Positions 46,117-55,687 are shown, numbered from the stretch's first letter. The stretch is DNA of 64,000 nucleotides from Roseovarius sp. W115 (GCF_032842945.2 NZ_CP146606.1:1492501-1556500); one strand, 5' to 3'. Notes: generated from the letters alone by a model not told the origin. Numbers and translations: made by a program.

Positions 46117-46838
46117 TGCGGATTGCGATGTGGTCTGGACCGCGGAATCTTTCGACCGCGATGATGTATGCTTTTGCGTCCAGATCGGACACGTCTGTGA
46201 TCGATGAGCCCTTCTATGCGGCATATCTTAAAGCGACAGGTTTGAAGCATCCGATGACAAAAGAGATTCTGGCATCGCAGCCCGTTGATCCGAACACTGT
46301 GGTGGACACCTTGTTGGGTCCGACACCAGAAGACCGGTCTGTATTTTATCAAAAACATATGACACAGCACATGATCGACGGGATGCCGCGCGGATGGATG
46401 AGGTCTATGAGAAACGTTTTTCTCATTCGGCACCCCGCGCGTGTGGTGGCAAGCTTTTCTGCGAAGTATGAAAACCCAACAGTGGATGACTTGGGGTTTG
46501 CTCAGCAGCTTGAGTTGTTTCGTCAGGTTTCCGATTTGGGCGAGCAGCCTTTGGTTGTTGATAGCACGGATATTCGGCGTGATCCTGAAACGATGCTTCG
46601 CCGTTTGTGCCGTGGTCTTGAACTGGCCTGGGATCCTGCGATGCTTAGCTGGAAATCAGGGGGCCATCCAGCTGATGGTGTCTGGGCGCAGCATTGGTAT
46701 GGCGCGGTTCATGCCTCAACGGGTTTTGCGAAGGCTGAAGGTGCGCTGCCCCAACTATCTGATGCCGCGCAGGCTCTCGTGGATCAGGTGATGCCAGCCT
46801 ATGAAGAGCTTCAAGGCCATAAAATTAGTATGAATTGA
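46116..46838 (+). CDS. Sulfotransferase-fold protein
   Basis: A protein of 240 residues starting MRIAMWSGPRNLSTAMMYAF, a sulfotransferase-type PAPS loop, with the second PAPS motif FLIRHPARVVASFSAKYE (Arg and Ser) near residue 105. It is short, cytoplasmic and lacks a signal. It is translationally coupled to the aminotransferase gene (TGATG), suggesting a shared substrate such as an amino-acid-derived compound; the acceptor is unknown. Confidence 0.8.
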   Translation: MRIAMWSGPRNLSTAMMYAFASRSDTSVIDEPFYAAYLKATGLKHPMTKEILASQPVDPNTVVDTLLGPTPEDRSVFYQKHMTQHMIDGMPRGWMRSMRNVFLIRHPARVVASFSAKYENPTVDDLGFAQQLELFRQVSDLGEQPLVVDSTDIRRDPETMLRRLCRGLELAWDPAMLSWKSGGHPADGVWAQHWYGAVHASTGFAKAEGALPQLSDAAQALVDQVMPAYEELQGHKISMN

Positions 46839-46895
46839 TACGTGATGTGTCTTTTTCCCCGTTTATTGAATTCTGCGCGTTCCCATCTCTAGCGC

Positions 46896-47426
46896 ATGAA
46901 TAGAAGAGGCTTTGGAAAACTCGTTCTTGGCTCCGGCTTGGCCGCGGCTGTTCCTTCATCTGTTGCTTCGGCAGCAGCGATAGCGCCTGCGCGGAGAAGC
47001 AAATACATCTTTGCTGTGGCTCTGGCGCATAACCGCATAAATGTGACTGCGGACATGATCGTTGACATGTTCAAGGTTCGTCCGTCCACCGCCAATCGGT
47101 TCATAGATCAGATGGTTCGCAATGGTGTTGTGGATGCGCCAAATGCCAGTGGAGTTGCGACCCTCACCAAGTCACTGCAACGGATCGTGCCGGAAGTTGT
47201 CGAGTACAGCCCTGGAGGTGGTTATGTGGTCAAGGGTCGATTGGATGAGTTGGCTGCGAAGGCCAAGAAAGTCGCGAAGGATGCGATTGAACACGTTAAA
47301 GACACCGACCCTAATGAACCGGAAGTGGATGAAAACTCGATCGATGTAGAAGAAGCTTCGACTAGTTTTTCAGACGACGATCCCGAGCGGCCAAAAGTTT
47401 CAGACGAAGCGCGTTCAGCTGAATGA
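46896..47426 (+). CDS. Uncharacterised protein with Tat-like leader and FtsK-gamma-like helix-turn-helix
   Basis: A protein of 176 residues. The N-terminus ([19 protein letters not shown]) looks like a twin-arginine signal. Residues about 45-85 ([20 protein letters not shown], then [11 protein letters not shown]) resemble the winged helix of FtsK gamma domains. The C-terminal third is charged and acidic. The last 65 bases overlap the argG 3' end on the opposite strand. No clear ribosome site is present, so translation is less certain than for its neighbours. No function is assigned. Confidence 0.6.
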   Translation: MNRRGFGKLVLGSGLAAAVPSSVASAAAIAPARRSKYIFAVALAHNRINVTADMIVDMFKVRPSTANRFIDQMVRNGVVDAPNASGVATLTKSLQRIVPEVVEYSPGGGYVVKGRLDELAAKAKKVAKDAIEHVKDTDPNEPEVDENSIDVEEASTSFSDDDPERPKVSDEARSAE

Positions 47427-48588
47427 ACCCTGCCGCGTCTTTTTGATCATAAGCGCCCGCGTCTTCTTCAAAGGTGACATGTGCCTCGGAATAGAGCGAG
47501 TGATCAGACCAACGTCCAACGGTTCGAACAGATCCTTTGTAGAGTTTCAGCCGAACAGTACCGGTCACGTGCTGCTGTGAATGATCAATAGCTGCTTGTA
47601 GCATTTCGCGTTCCGGGCTGTACCAGAACCCATTGTAGATCAGCTCGGCATAGCGCGGCATGAGTTCGTCTTTGAGATGCGCGGCACCCCTGTCGAGTGT
47701 GATCTGTTCGATGCCCCGATGTGCCTCCAAGAGCAGTGTACCGCCCGGCGTTTCATAAATGCCGCGGCTTTTCATGCCGACAAAGCGCCCTTCAACCAGA
47801 TCAAGTCGCCCTATTCCATGCTTGCCGCCCAGTTCATTGAGGCGAGTCAAAAGTTGCGCTGGGCTTAGGTGTTCATCATTGATGCTGATGGCGTCACCCT
47901 TTTTGAAACCGACCTCAATGTACTCGGGCGTATCGGGTGCATCCTCTGGATGAACCGTACGCTGATAGACATAGTCGGGTGCCATTTGTGCAGGGTCTTC
48001 GAGAACTTTGCCTTCGCTGGATGTGTGCAACAGGTTGGCATCGACGGAAAATGGCGCTTCGCCTCGTTTGTCCTTGGCAATGGGAATTTGATTTTGTTCT
48101 GCAAAGTCGATGAGTTTGGTGCGGCTCGACAGATCCCAAATACGCCATGGGGCGATAACCTTGATGTCTGGGTTAAGAGCGTAGGCGGCAAGTTCGAACC
48201 GAACCTGATCGTTGCCTTTGCCAGTCGCACCGTGGGCGACGGCATCCGCGCCGGTTTCGGCGGCAATCTCCACCAGACGCTTTGAAATGAGAGGTCGCGC
48301 TATAGACGTGCCCAAAAGATACAAGCCCTCATAGACGGCATTGGCACGGAACATTGGGAAAACGAAGCCGCGGACGAATTCTTCACGGATGTCTTCGATG
48401 TAGATGTTTTCTGGCTTGATACCCAAAAGCTCGGCTTTTTGACGTGCTGGTTCAAGCTCTTCACCTTGGCCAAGGTCAGCTGTGAAAGTTACAACTTCAC
48501 ATCCGTATTCCGTTTGAAGCCATTTCAAAATGATGGATGTGTCCAGGCCGCCCGAATAGGCGAGAACAACTTTTTTGGGCGCAGACAT
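47362..48588 (-). CDS. argG: Argininosuccinate synthase
   Basis: A protein of 408 residues with the ATP pyrophosphatase loop [17 protein letters not shown] at the N-terminus, [16 protein letters not shown], and [16 protein letters not shown], all ArgG signatures. It joins citrulline and aspartate in arginine synthesis. ATG 48588 gives the family N-terminus. The C-terminal [20 protein letters not shown] matches family ends, so the overlap with the convergent gene at 47362-47426 is real for argG. Confidence 0.98.
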   Translation of the reverse strand: MSAPKKVVLAYSGGLDTSIILKWLQTEYGCEVVTFTADLGQGEELEPARQKAELLGIKPENIYIEDIREEFVRGFVFPMFRANAVYEGLYLLGTSIARPLISKRLVEIAAETGADAVAHGATGKGNDQVRFELAAYALNPDIKVIAPWRIWDLSSRTKLIDFAEQNQIPIAKDKRGEAPFSVDANLLHTSSEGKVLEDPAQMAPDYVYQRTVHPEDAPDTPEYIEVGFKKGDAISINDEHLSPAQLLTRLNELGGKHGIGRLDLVEGRFVGMKSRGIYETPGGTLLLEAHRGIEQITLDRGAAHLKDELMPRYAELIYNGFWYSPEREMLQAAIDHSQQHVTGTVRLKLYKGSVRTVGRWSDHSLYSEAHVTFEEDAGAYDQKDAAGFIQLNALRLKLLAARDRRLKN

Positions 48589-48687
48589 GAGACTCCCTTT
48601 CGTGCCAATGGACTGGCGATTATCGGGTTTTCGATATTTGAGCAAGAGAGGGGCTCGCGGGATGCTTTGCGTCAGAGGGACATCGCT

Positions 48688-49014
48688 TCAAAAGCGATGT
48701 TCTAGCGCGTCTAAGAAAAGAACTTTTGAATTGGAGTAGCTCTTTAAAATGGCATGGAGGTCGATCTCTGCTACGTGTCCTTCGGCGGCCTTGGACTCAC
48801 CATCAGCGCAAAGCTCTGCAAATGTCTCAAACCCCAGATTAAGCGCGCTTCCCTTTAGGAAATGCAAAACAGCCTCCAATTGGCTTGGCTCACATGGTTG
48901 GCGTAGTGGCGCTATCTCGCCTTCTACTTCTTCCAGAAAAACCTCGATAACTTCTGAAAAATCATCTGCTCCGATTTCCTCACGAAGCCGAGCTACACGG
49001 GTCCAATCGATCAT
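48688..49014 (-). CDS. Histidine phosphotransfer (Hpt) domain protein
   Basis: A protein of 108 residues consisting of one Hpt four-helix domain with the phospho-acceptor His in AVLHFLKGSALNLGFETFAELC. Start at ATG 49014 with AAAGGAAA upstream; a TTG at 49044 is less likely. It diverges from a response-regulator/phosphatase gene about 140 bases away, and the two probably form one phosphorelay. The donor kinase is not in the window. Confidence 0.87.
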   Translation of the reverse strand: MIDWTRVARLREEIGADDFSEVIEVFLEEVEGEIAPLRQPCEPSQLEAVLHFLKGSALNLGFETFAELCADGESKAAEGHVAEIDLHAILKSYSNSKVLFLDALEHRF

Positions 49015-49154
49015 AGCGGTTTCCTTTGCCTTTAGATCTGGCAATCAAAAGTTAGAGTTTGGTGAAACGCTGTATCAAAACCGGTAAAGTTTTATATTTT
49101 AGAGTATCTTAATGGGAAAGTGGTTGGGTGCCCTAGGTTGTGTGAGGGGTAAAA

Positions 49155-50432
49155 GTGGTGCGTAAGATTGCCCAGCTGGCGCCAGGCGCTGAACCCAATT
49201 TGGCGATACAAACGGTGCTCATTGTCGATGACAGCCGCCTGCAAAGGCGGATTGTTTCGGCGTTGTTATCGAAATGGGGCCTTGACGTTTATGAGGCGGC
49301 ATCAGGTGCCGAGGCGCTCGATATCTGCAAGCGTGTCGACCCGGACTTGATTGTGAGTGACTGGATGATGCCCGAGATGAATGGTCTCACATTCTGTCAA
49401 AAGTTCAGGGATTTGCCGAGAGACAGTTATGGGTACTTCATCCTTCTGACGTCGAAAGGCGAGAAAGATGATATTGCGCTGGGCTTGGATGCAGGGGCGG
49501 ATGATTTTCTGACCAAGCCTGTAAATGCCGCCGAACTTCGTGCGAGAATCCTGGCCGGGGATCGCATTGTCGGCATGCAAAAGGAACTTTCGGAGAAAAA
49601 CCGGCTTGTGCAGTCGACTTTGTGTGAATTGCAAAAGCTTTACGATTCTCTGGATAGCGATCTTCTAGAGGCGAAAAAACTTCAACAATCCTTGGTTAGC
49701 GAGCGTTACCGAGATTTTGGAAATGCGCGCGTGTCGTTATTGCTGCAGTCTTCTGGGCATGTTGGTGGCGATCTCGTGGGTGTTTTTCCAATCGATGAAA
49801 ATCAGGTTGGCCTCTATTCAATCGATGTTTCGGGTCATGGGATCAGCTCGGCTTTGATGACGGCGCGATTGGCGGGCTATTTATCCGCGACATCATTGGA
49901 TCAAAACGTAGCTTTGGTTCTTAACAAAAACGGAACCTATTCGGCGCGGCCACCCGCAGAGACAGTGGCGGATCTAAACCGCATGTTTTTGAATGAAATT
50001 GAGACTGAACACTATTTCACGTTGCTTCTGGCGCATGTCGATTTGGGTCGTGGCATAGTTACAATGTCTCAGGCAGGACATCCTTATCCTTCTGTTCAGC
50101 GCGTCAATGGACGCGTTGAGCTAGTGGGTACAGGTGGATTGCCAGTCGGTTTAATTGACGGGGCCACCTACGAAGAGTTTGAGGTGAAACTCGAACCCGG
50201 CGACCGTTTATTTATTCATTCTGACGGCGTTGATGAATGTGCATCACCTGATGGCACCCTGCTAGGTCATGGAGGTGTCAAGAAAGGCCTGATATCTTTG
50301 AAGGACATGCATGGCATGGCTTTTATAGAGGCATTTATCTGGAATTTGTCAAACCATGCCAAGAAGGATGAATTTGAGGATGATGTGTCCGCTGTTCTTC
50401 TAGAGTTCACAGAGACCGCAATACTTGCCTGA
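49155..50432 (+). CDS. Response regulator with SpoIIE/RsbU-type serine phosphatase output
   Basis: A protein of 425 residues. A receiver domain (residues about 18-135; VDDSRLQRR, phospho-acceptor Asp in IVSDWMMPEMNG, Lys in FLTKPVN) leads through a coiled coil (EKNRLVQSTLCELQKL) to a PP2C-like SpoIIE domain. That domain has GGDLVGVF, DVSGHGISSALM, SQAGHPYP and FIHSDGVDE metal-binding motifs. Such proteins dephosphorylate anti-sigma antagonists in partner-switching pathways. A GTG start at 49155 follows GAGGGG. No STAS or anti-sigma gene is adjacent. Confidence 0.93.
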   Translation: MVRKIAQLAPGAEPNLAIQTVLIVDDSRLQRRIVSALLSKWGLDVYEAASGAEALDICKRVDPDLIVSDWMMPEMNGLTFCQKFRDLPRDSYGYFILLTSKGEKDDIALGLDAGADDFLTKPVNAAELRARILAGDRIVGMQKELSEKNRLVQSTLCELQKLYDSLDSDLLEAKKLQQSLVSERYRDFGNARVSLLLQSSGHVGGDLVGVFPIDENQVGLYSIDVSGHGISSALMTARLAGYLSATSLDQNVALVLNKNGTYSARPPAETVADLNRMFLNEIETEHYFTLLLAHVDLGRGIVTMSQAGHPYPSVQRVNGRVELVGTGGLPVGLIDGATYEEFEVKLEPGDRLFIHSDGVDECASPDGTLLGHGGVKKGLISLKDMHGMAFIEAFIWNLSNHAKKDEFEDDVSAVLLEFTETAILA

Positions 50433-50847
50433 CAAAAAAACGATCACCGGGGTTCGCGACTGAGGTTGCGGCAATTTCCGGATCTGCCCAGATCGCTATA
50501 TGTCCAAGTTCAGAGGGTGGGCCAAGTTGGAGCACAGGCAGGGCCAAGTAGACGACACATACTTTGTTGGCCCACATATCGTATTCCGGCATGTAGACAA
50601 AACGACGGAACGCGCCCAGGCGTCTTGGCTTGTCAATCTTCCATCCCGTTTCTTCGAAAACCTCGCGATGCAGCGCCGCAACAGGAGATTCTCCTGGATC
50701 TATTCCCCCGCCGGGCAACTGAAACTCGGGCTCAGGCTCTTCTTGATATGTCAAAAGCAGCTTACCTTGCCTGGGAAGGATTGCGTAAGCGCCAGGTCGT
50801 GAGATGTATTTTACATTTGCTTTGGGTGGATGACCAAATCGTCTCAC
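50407..50847 (-). CDS. Nudix hydrolase
   Basis: A protein of 146 residues with the full Nudix box: GGGIDPGESPVAALHREVFEETGW (G-x5-E-x7-REVxEExGW pattern). It starts at GTG 50847 and ends 26 bases inside the convergent phosphatase gene. Substrate unknown; similar proteins act on nucleoside diphosphate derivatives. It diverges from hslO, whose start lies 80 bases away. Confidence 0.88.
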   Translation of the reverse strand: MRRFGHPPKANVKYISRPGAYAILPRQGKLLLTYQEEPEPEFQLPGGGIDPGESPVAALHREVFEETGWKIDKPRRLGAFRRFVYMPEYDMWANKVCVVYLALPVLQLGPPSELGHIAIWADPEIAATSVANPGDRFFVRQVLRSL

Positions 50848-50926
50848 GTAATTCTTCCTCTTGGACGATGGCTTTGCGCCTATATATAGTGCGATATGCC
50901 AAGTCTCGGCACTTAAGGAAACCCCA

Positions 50927-51922
50927 ATGACTTTTGGACAAAAAATAGCATGGGACGATACTGTCCTTCCGTTTCAGCTTGATCAATCCGATATCAGAGG
51001 TCGGGTCGCGCGATTGGACGGTGTGCTTGATGAGATTTTGAAACAACACGACTATCCTGCGAAAGTCGAAGCCTTGATTGCTGAGATGACGCTTTTAACG
51101 GCTTTGATTGGCCAAACGATCAAACTTCGTTGGAAGCTTTCTCTTCAGGTTCAATCCAAAGGGCCGGTGCGTATGATCGCAACGGACTATTTCGCGCCAA
51201 GTCGGGAGGGAGAACCAGCCAAGATTCGAGCCTATGCCAGTTTTGACAGCGATAGGATCAACGCGGCAAACCCCTTTGACCAGATAGGTGAGGGATATTT
51301 TGCTGTTTTGATCGACCAAGGCAAAGACACGGCACCGTATCAAGGAATTACACCAATTGCTGGCGGCAGTCTGAGCGCCTGCGCAGAAGCGTATTTTGCG
51401 CAGTCAGAGCAGCTTCCGACAAGGTTTGCTTTGAGTTTTGGCCAATCAACAGAAGCTGGCACAGACGAACACTGGCGCGCCGGTGGCGTAATGCTGCAAC
51501 ACATGCCCAAAGCGTCACCATTCGCCAAAGACGGCGCGACGGGTGAGCAAGGATTGTTGATTGCGACAGATATCATTGATGGTGATGACAAGGAAAACTG
51601 GAACCGGGTCAATCTTCTGCTGGATACGGTTGATGATCTTGAGTTGGTTGGCCCCTCTGTCTCACCAACAGATTTACTGGTGCGATTGTTCCATGAGGAA
51701 ACGCCGCGCGTGTTTGATACGCAGTCGGTGCAGTTCGGGTGTACTTGCTCAGAGGAAAGGGTTCGTAACAGTCTCTCTATATACTCGGCAAAAGACCTGG
51801 AGAAAATGACGACATCCGAGGGATTGGTTACAGCAGATTGTCAGTTTTGTGGGGCTCAATACGTTTTGGAGCCGAAGACATTGGGGCTAGAGGCAAAGGC
51901 GGGTGGTGGTGACAACGCATGA
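50927..51922 (+). CDS. hslO: Hsp33 redox-regulated chaperone
   Basis: A protein of 331 residues with the HslO body and a C-terminal zinc centre: a C-x-C (FGCTCSEER) and a C-x2-C (DCQFCGAQY) about 35 residues apart. Oxidation releases zinc and turns the protein into a holdase. ATG 50927 follows AAGGAAA. It overlaps the CoA-type Nudix gene by 20 bases, and cca follows that, forming one operon. Confidence 0.95.
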   Translation: MTFGQKIAWDDTVLPFQLDQSDIRGRVARLDGVLDEILKQHDYPAKVEALIAEMTLLTALIGQTIKLRWKLSLQVQSKGPVRMIATDYFAPSREGEPAKIRAYASFDSDRINAANPFDQIGEGYFAVLIDQGKDTAPYQGITPIAGGSLSACAEAYFAQSEQLPTRFALSFGQSTEAGTDEHWRAGGVMLQHMPKASPFAKDGATGEQGLLIATDIIDGDDKENWNRVNLLLDTVDDLELVGPSVSPTDLLVRLFHEETPRVFDTQSVQFGCTCSEERVRNSLSIYSAKDLEKMTTSEGLVTADCQFCGAQYVLEPKTLGLEAKAGGGDNA

Positions 51923-52514
51923 AGCCTTGACGCCTTTGACCCAAGCTTTGGCACGACCTTTGGCGCCTTCTTCGGACTATGATCTGAATCCTGATACTGT
52001 CTTGCCAGAAGGTCGCAAACTGCGGCTTGCCGGTGTGTTGGTGGCCGTAGAGCTGACCGAATATGGACCACATGTTTGGCTTACCAAACGTTCTTCGGCC
52101 CTGAAGCATCATCCGGGACAGGTGGCTTTTCCGGGCGGCAAGAAAGATGACGAAGATCGCGATATCGTCGCCACTGCTTTGCGCGAAGCGTCTGAAGAGA
52201 TTGGCCTCCCTTCTGAGCATGTGGACATCTTGGGTCAGTGGTCATCACATGAAACCGTCACCGGGTTTCAGGTGACGCCGGTGATTGGGCACGTCACCAA
52301 ACCATTTGAACCAAAAGCTGAAGCTGGTGAAGTAGACGAAATCTTTACCGTGCCTCTGGCACATTTTTTGAACCGTAACAGTTTTCGGGTAGAGTCTCGT
52401 CGCTGGCGCGGTCAACGGCGCTATTACTATTGCGCCCCTTATGGCCCTTATTATGTTTGGGGTGCGACGGCGCGGATACTGCGCGCCATATCAGATGCGG
52501 CATGTTTGGAATGA
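51903..52514 (+). CDS. Nudix hydrolase, CoA diphosphatase type
   Basis: A protein of 203 residues with the NUDIX/CoA motif LKHHPGQVAFPGGKKDDEDRDIVATALREASEEIGL (CoA signature HHPGQVAFPGG directly before the Nudix helix) and a late GYY-like APYGPYYVWGATARIL. These hydrolyse CoA to phosphopantetheine and 3',5'-ADP. The start lies in three consecutive GTG codons inside hslO (51903, 51906, 51909). The stop overlaps cca as ATGA. Confidence 0.92.
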   Translation: MVVTTHEALTPLTQALARPLAPSSDYDLNPDTVLPEGRKLRLAGVLVAVELTEYGPHVWLTKRSSALKHHPGQVAFPGGKKDDEDRDIVATALREASEEIGLPSEHVDILGQWSSHETVTGFQVTPVIGHVTKPFEPKAEAGEVDEIFTVPLAHFLNRNSFRVESRRWRGQRRYYYCAPYGPYYVWGATARILRAISDAACLE

Positions 52515-53668
52515 AGATTACTGGGGAATGGATTGAGTCACCTGCGACACAATCCGTGTGTACAGCCCTCGAAGAAAATGGGTATCAGGCGCTGTTTGTC
52601 GGGGGTTGCGTACGAAATGCACTTCTTGGTGTGCCTATTCAAGATATCGACATCGCCACAGATGCAAAACCCCAGCAGGTGCTAGAAGTATTTGAACAAA
52701 AAAGGTTCAAGACAGCCCCGACCGGAATTGAACACGGTACCGTAACGGTGGTCTCAGGGGGAACGCCGTTTGAAATCACCACGTTTCGTAAAGACGTAGA
52801 AACAGATGGGCGACGCGCCGTTGTCAATTTCTCAAACAATGTTGAGACTGACGCGAAGCGCAGAGACTTCACTATAAACGCAATTTACGCTCGCCCGGAT
52901 GGAGAAGTTCTGGATCCGCTGCATGGTATGCCGGATATTGAAGCGCGGCGAGTCCGGTTCATCGAAGATCCAGAAACCCGCATTCGCGAAGACTATCTTC
53001 GGATTTTGAGGTTTTTTCGCTTTCATGCGAGCTATGGCGATGCAAGCCGAGGTTTGGACCCAGAGGGCCTCGCGGCATGTGCGCGACTGCATTCTGGGAT
53101 CGAGACGCTTTCAAGGGAGCGCGTCGGTTCGGAAATGCGAAAACTTCTGGCGACAAGAGACCCAACTGAGAGCGTCATGGCCATGGCGCATGCTGGTGTA
53201 CTAGACGCTGTGATCGAGGATGCGAATGATACAGCGCTTGCCCGCCTGATCGACGTAGAATCCCAGATGGATATTGTGCACGATGCCATGAGGCGCCTTG
53301 CAGCGCTGGGTGGAGAAGATGTGCCGGAGAGATTGCGCCTGAGCCGAAAAGACGCTCGAACTTTGGAGATTTTGAGCCGAGAAACTTCGAATAAAAAACC
53401 TGCATCGGAACTTGGATATCGACTTGGCGAGAAGCTTGGTATTGATGTCCTGGCTCTTTCCGCGGCCCGTCTTGGGGGGTTTGTTCAAGACAAGGATCTG
53501 GTGGCGGTGCGCATAGGTTCCGCAGTTGAGTTTCCAATCAAGTCTTCGGATCTGAAGCCATTTTTTCAAGGTAAGGAGCTTGGGGATCAGCTTCGTAAGC
53601 TTGAAGACATTTGGATCGCATCGGATTTTCAGCTTAGCAAGGAACAGCTTTTGCGGCGCATGTCATAA
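52511..53668 (+). CDS. cca: CCA tRNA nucleotidyltransferase (class II type)
   Basis: A protein of 385 residues with the nucleotidyltransferase head: LFVGGCVRNALLGVPIQDIDIATDA (metal-binding DID), GIEHGTVTVV, RRDFTINAIYARPDGEVLDP and EDYLRILRFFRFHASYG. Such enzymes add CCA to tRNA or, in split systems, poly(A) tails. ATG 52511 overlaps the Nudix stop; ATG 52502 is an alternative. Being the only head of this kind here, CCA addition is likely. Confidence 0.93.
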   Translation: MKITGEWIESPATQSVCTALEENGYQALFVGGCVRNALLGVPIQDIDIATDAKPQQVLEVFEQKRFKTAPTGIEHGTVTVVSGGTPFEITTFRKDVETDGRRAVVNFSNNVETDAKRRDFTINAIYARPDGEVLDPLHGMPDIEARRVRFIEDPETRIREDYLRILRFFRFHASYGDASRGLDPEGLAACARLHSGIETLSRERVGSEMRKLLATRDPTESVMAMAHAGVLDAVIEDANDTALARLIDVESQMDIVHDAMRRLAALGGEDVPERLRLSRKDARTLEILSRETSNKKPASELGYRLGEKLGIDVLALSAARLGGFVQDKDLVAVRIGSAVEFPIKSSDLKPFFQGKELGDQLRKLEDIWIASDFQLSKEQLLRRMS

Positions 53669-53734
53669 ACTCTTGGATTGACTCTTTGGTCAAATTCGCC
53701 TCATTTTAGGCCATCCTAAGTTGGAGAGAAGTAC

Positions 53735-53817
53735 ATGCAATACGACGATTGGCCCTGCTGATCATCGCCCGAACCAAGGTTCGAACCAAAGGGCGGTGAA
53801 CTGAATTATCACCACCC
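53735..53817 (+). promoter_or_regulatory. Candidate leader ORF with mutually exclusive hairpins
   Basis: An 8-codon frame MQYDDWPC (53735-53761) has GGAG with ideal spacing at 53723. Just beyond its stop, CGCCC (53766-53770) can pair with GGGCG (53791-53795). Alternatively GGGCGGTGA (53791-53799) can pair with TCACCACCC (53809-53817, one mismatch). The two folds exclude each other, as in attenuators. No T tract follows, so an effect on transcription termination is not obvious. The site lies 28 bases before the ABC exporter start. Confidence 0.4.
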
Positions 53818-53845
53818 CAATGCATGCTTCCCGCTAGGACATTCC

Positions 53846-55687
53846 ATGTTTAAGTTTTTTGAGACTCTGGTCGATCCGTATTGCCATTACGAAGAAAATG
53901 ACCGCCCGCCACGCCGCCTTTGGCCGTTTATGAAGGCGTATATGCGCCCTTTTCACAAAGTATTCTGGATGGCGGCGATCATGTCTGTGATCGTTGCGGC
54001 GGTAGAGATTTGGTTGATTTACTACATGGGACGTATCGTGGATCTTCTGTCTACTGATCCGGCCACGATGTGGGAAACTTATGGGCTAGAGGTTATCCTG
54101 GTCGCCCTGTTTATCTTGTTTCTGCGTCCGTTTCTTCAGGCGATTGATGTTCTTATTTTGAACAATGCAATTTTGCCAAATTTCGGAACTCTTATTCGAT
54201 GGCGTGCGCACAAGCATGTGCTGCGCCAATCTGTCGGGTGGTTCGAGAATGATTTTGCGGGACGTATCGCGAACAGGATCATGCAGACACCTCCGGCTGC
54301 GGGTGAAGCCGTATTTCAGGTGTTTGATGCTATAGCCTTTTCCTTGGCTTATATCATTGGTGCGGCCTTTTTGCTGTCGGATGCGGATCCGCGCCTTATG
54401 TTGCCACTGCTTGTTTGGATTGGGCTTTATGCGCTACTTGTGCGCTGGACGATGCAGCGTGTGGGACCCGCATCGAAGGCGGCATCTGATGCACGAAGCC
54501 AAGTGACGGGCCGTGTCGTTGATGCCTACACGAACATACATTCGGTCAAGCTTTTTGCGCATGATGATCGAGAGCTGAACTATGCGCGGGAGGCCATTGA
54601 ACACACACGCAGCACATTTCAGACCGAGATGCGGATTTACACGATCATGGATGTGGTTCTCGTCTTTTTGAATGGTCTGTTGATCGTTGGTGTCGTCGGT
54701 TGGGCAATCTGGCTTTGGATGCAAGGACAGGCCAGTGTCGGCGCTGTGGCGGCCGCTACAGCTTTGACATTGAGATTGAACGCCATGACGGGTTGGATCA
54801 TGTGGGCGCTGACATCGTTTTTTCGTCAACTTGGTGTGGTTGCCGAGGGAATGGAGACGATCGCACAGCCGATTGATCTGGTAGACGCACCTGATGCGAA
54901 GCCCTTGGATATGTCGCGGGGTCGGATCGAAGTTCGGGAACTGTCGCACCATTTTGGCCGCGAGAGCGGTGGCCTTGATCGCGTGTCGCTAGAGATTAGC
55001 CCTGGTGAGAAGATCGGTCTGGTCGGGCGCTCAGGCGCTGGTAAATCGACCCTAATAAAGCTGCTTTTGCGGTTTTACGATGCTGAAACAGGAAGCATTC
55101 TGATTGATGGTCAAGAGATATCCGCAGTGACTCAAAATAGCTTGCGTGATCAGATCGGTATGGTGCAGCAGGATAGTTCTCTGCTTCACCGCTCGGTCCG
55201 CGACAATATTTTGTATGGCCGCCCAGATGCGACTGAGGAACAGGTTGTTCAGGCCGCGAAAAAAGCGGAGGCACATGAGTTTATTCTCGATCTTCAGGAC
55301 CCTCAGGGCCGCACAGGCTATGACGCGCATGTTGGGGAGCGTGGAGTGAAGCTATCGGGCGGACAACGGCAAAGGATCACTCTTGCGCGTGTCATTTTGA
55401 AGGATGCGCCGATCTTGCTTTTGGATGAAGCGACCAGTGCGCTCGATAGCGAGGTCGAGGCCGCGATTCAGGAAACTCTTTATGGCATGATGGAGGGCAA
55501 ATCCGTGATTGCCATTGCACACCGGTTGTCCACGATTGCTCAGATGGATCGCATAATTGTGTTAGACCATGGGCAGATTGTTGAGCAAGGAACGCATGCC
55601 CAGCTTTTGTCGCAAGGTGGGCTCTACGCGCGTTTCTGGGAACGTCAGTCTGGTGGATTCATTAATGCGGACGAGGCTGCGGAGTAG
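53846..55687 (+). CDS. ABC exporter, fused permease-ATPase (MsbA-type)
   Basis: A protein of 613 residues: six membrane helices (residues about 45-320) then an ATPase with Walker A GRSGAGKSTLIKLLLRFY, Q-loop MVQQDSSLLHRSV, signature LSGGQRQRITLARV, Walker B ILLLDEATSALDSEVE and switch His in IAHRLSTI. It works as a homodimer or with a partner in the inner membrane. Substrate unknown; lipid, drug or peptide export are all possible. It follows the candidate leader region. Confidence 0.93.
   Translation: MFKFFETLVDPYCHYEENDRPPRRLWPFMKAYMRPFHKVFWMAAIMSVIVAAVEIWLIYYMGRIVDLLSTDPATMWETYGLEVILVALFILFLRPFLQAIDVLILNNAILPNFGTLIRWRAHKHVLRQSVGWFENDFAGRIANRIMQTPPAAGEAVFQVFDAIAFSLAYIIGAAFLLSDADPRLMLPLLVWIGLYALLVRWTMQRVGPASKAASDARSQVTGRVVDAYTNIHSVKLFAHDDRELNYAREAIEHTRSTFQTEMRIYTIMDVVLVFLNGLLIVGVVGWAIWLWMQGQASVGAVAAATALTLRLNAMTGWIMWALTSFFRQLGVVAEGMETIAQPIDLVDAPDAKPLDMSRGRIEVRELSHHFGRESGGLDRVSLEISPGEKIGLVGRSGAGKSTLIKLLLRFYDAETGSILIDGQEISAVTQNSLRDQIGMVQQDSSLLHRSVRDNILYGRPDATEEQVVQAAKKAEAHEFILDLQDPQGRTGYDAHVGERGVKLSGGQRQRITLARVILKDAPILLLDEATSALDSEVEAAIQETLYGMMEGKSVIAIAHRLSTIAQMDRIIVLDHGQIVEQGTHAQLLSQGGLYARFWERQSGGFINADEAAE

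Noticed and set aside
53776..53788. tRNA T-arm-like GGTTCGAACC
   Set aside because: No acceptor, D or anticodon arm can be built around it; it is part of the hairpin region before the ABC exporter.
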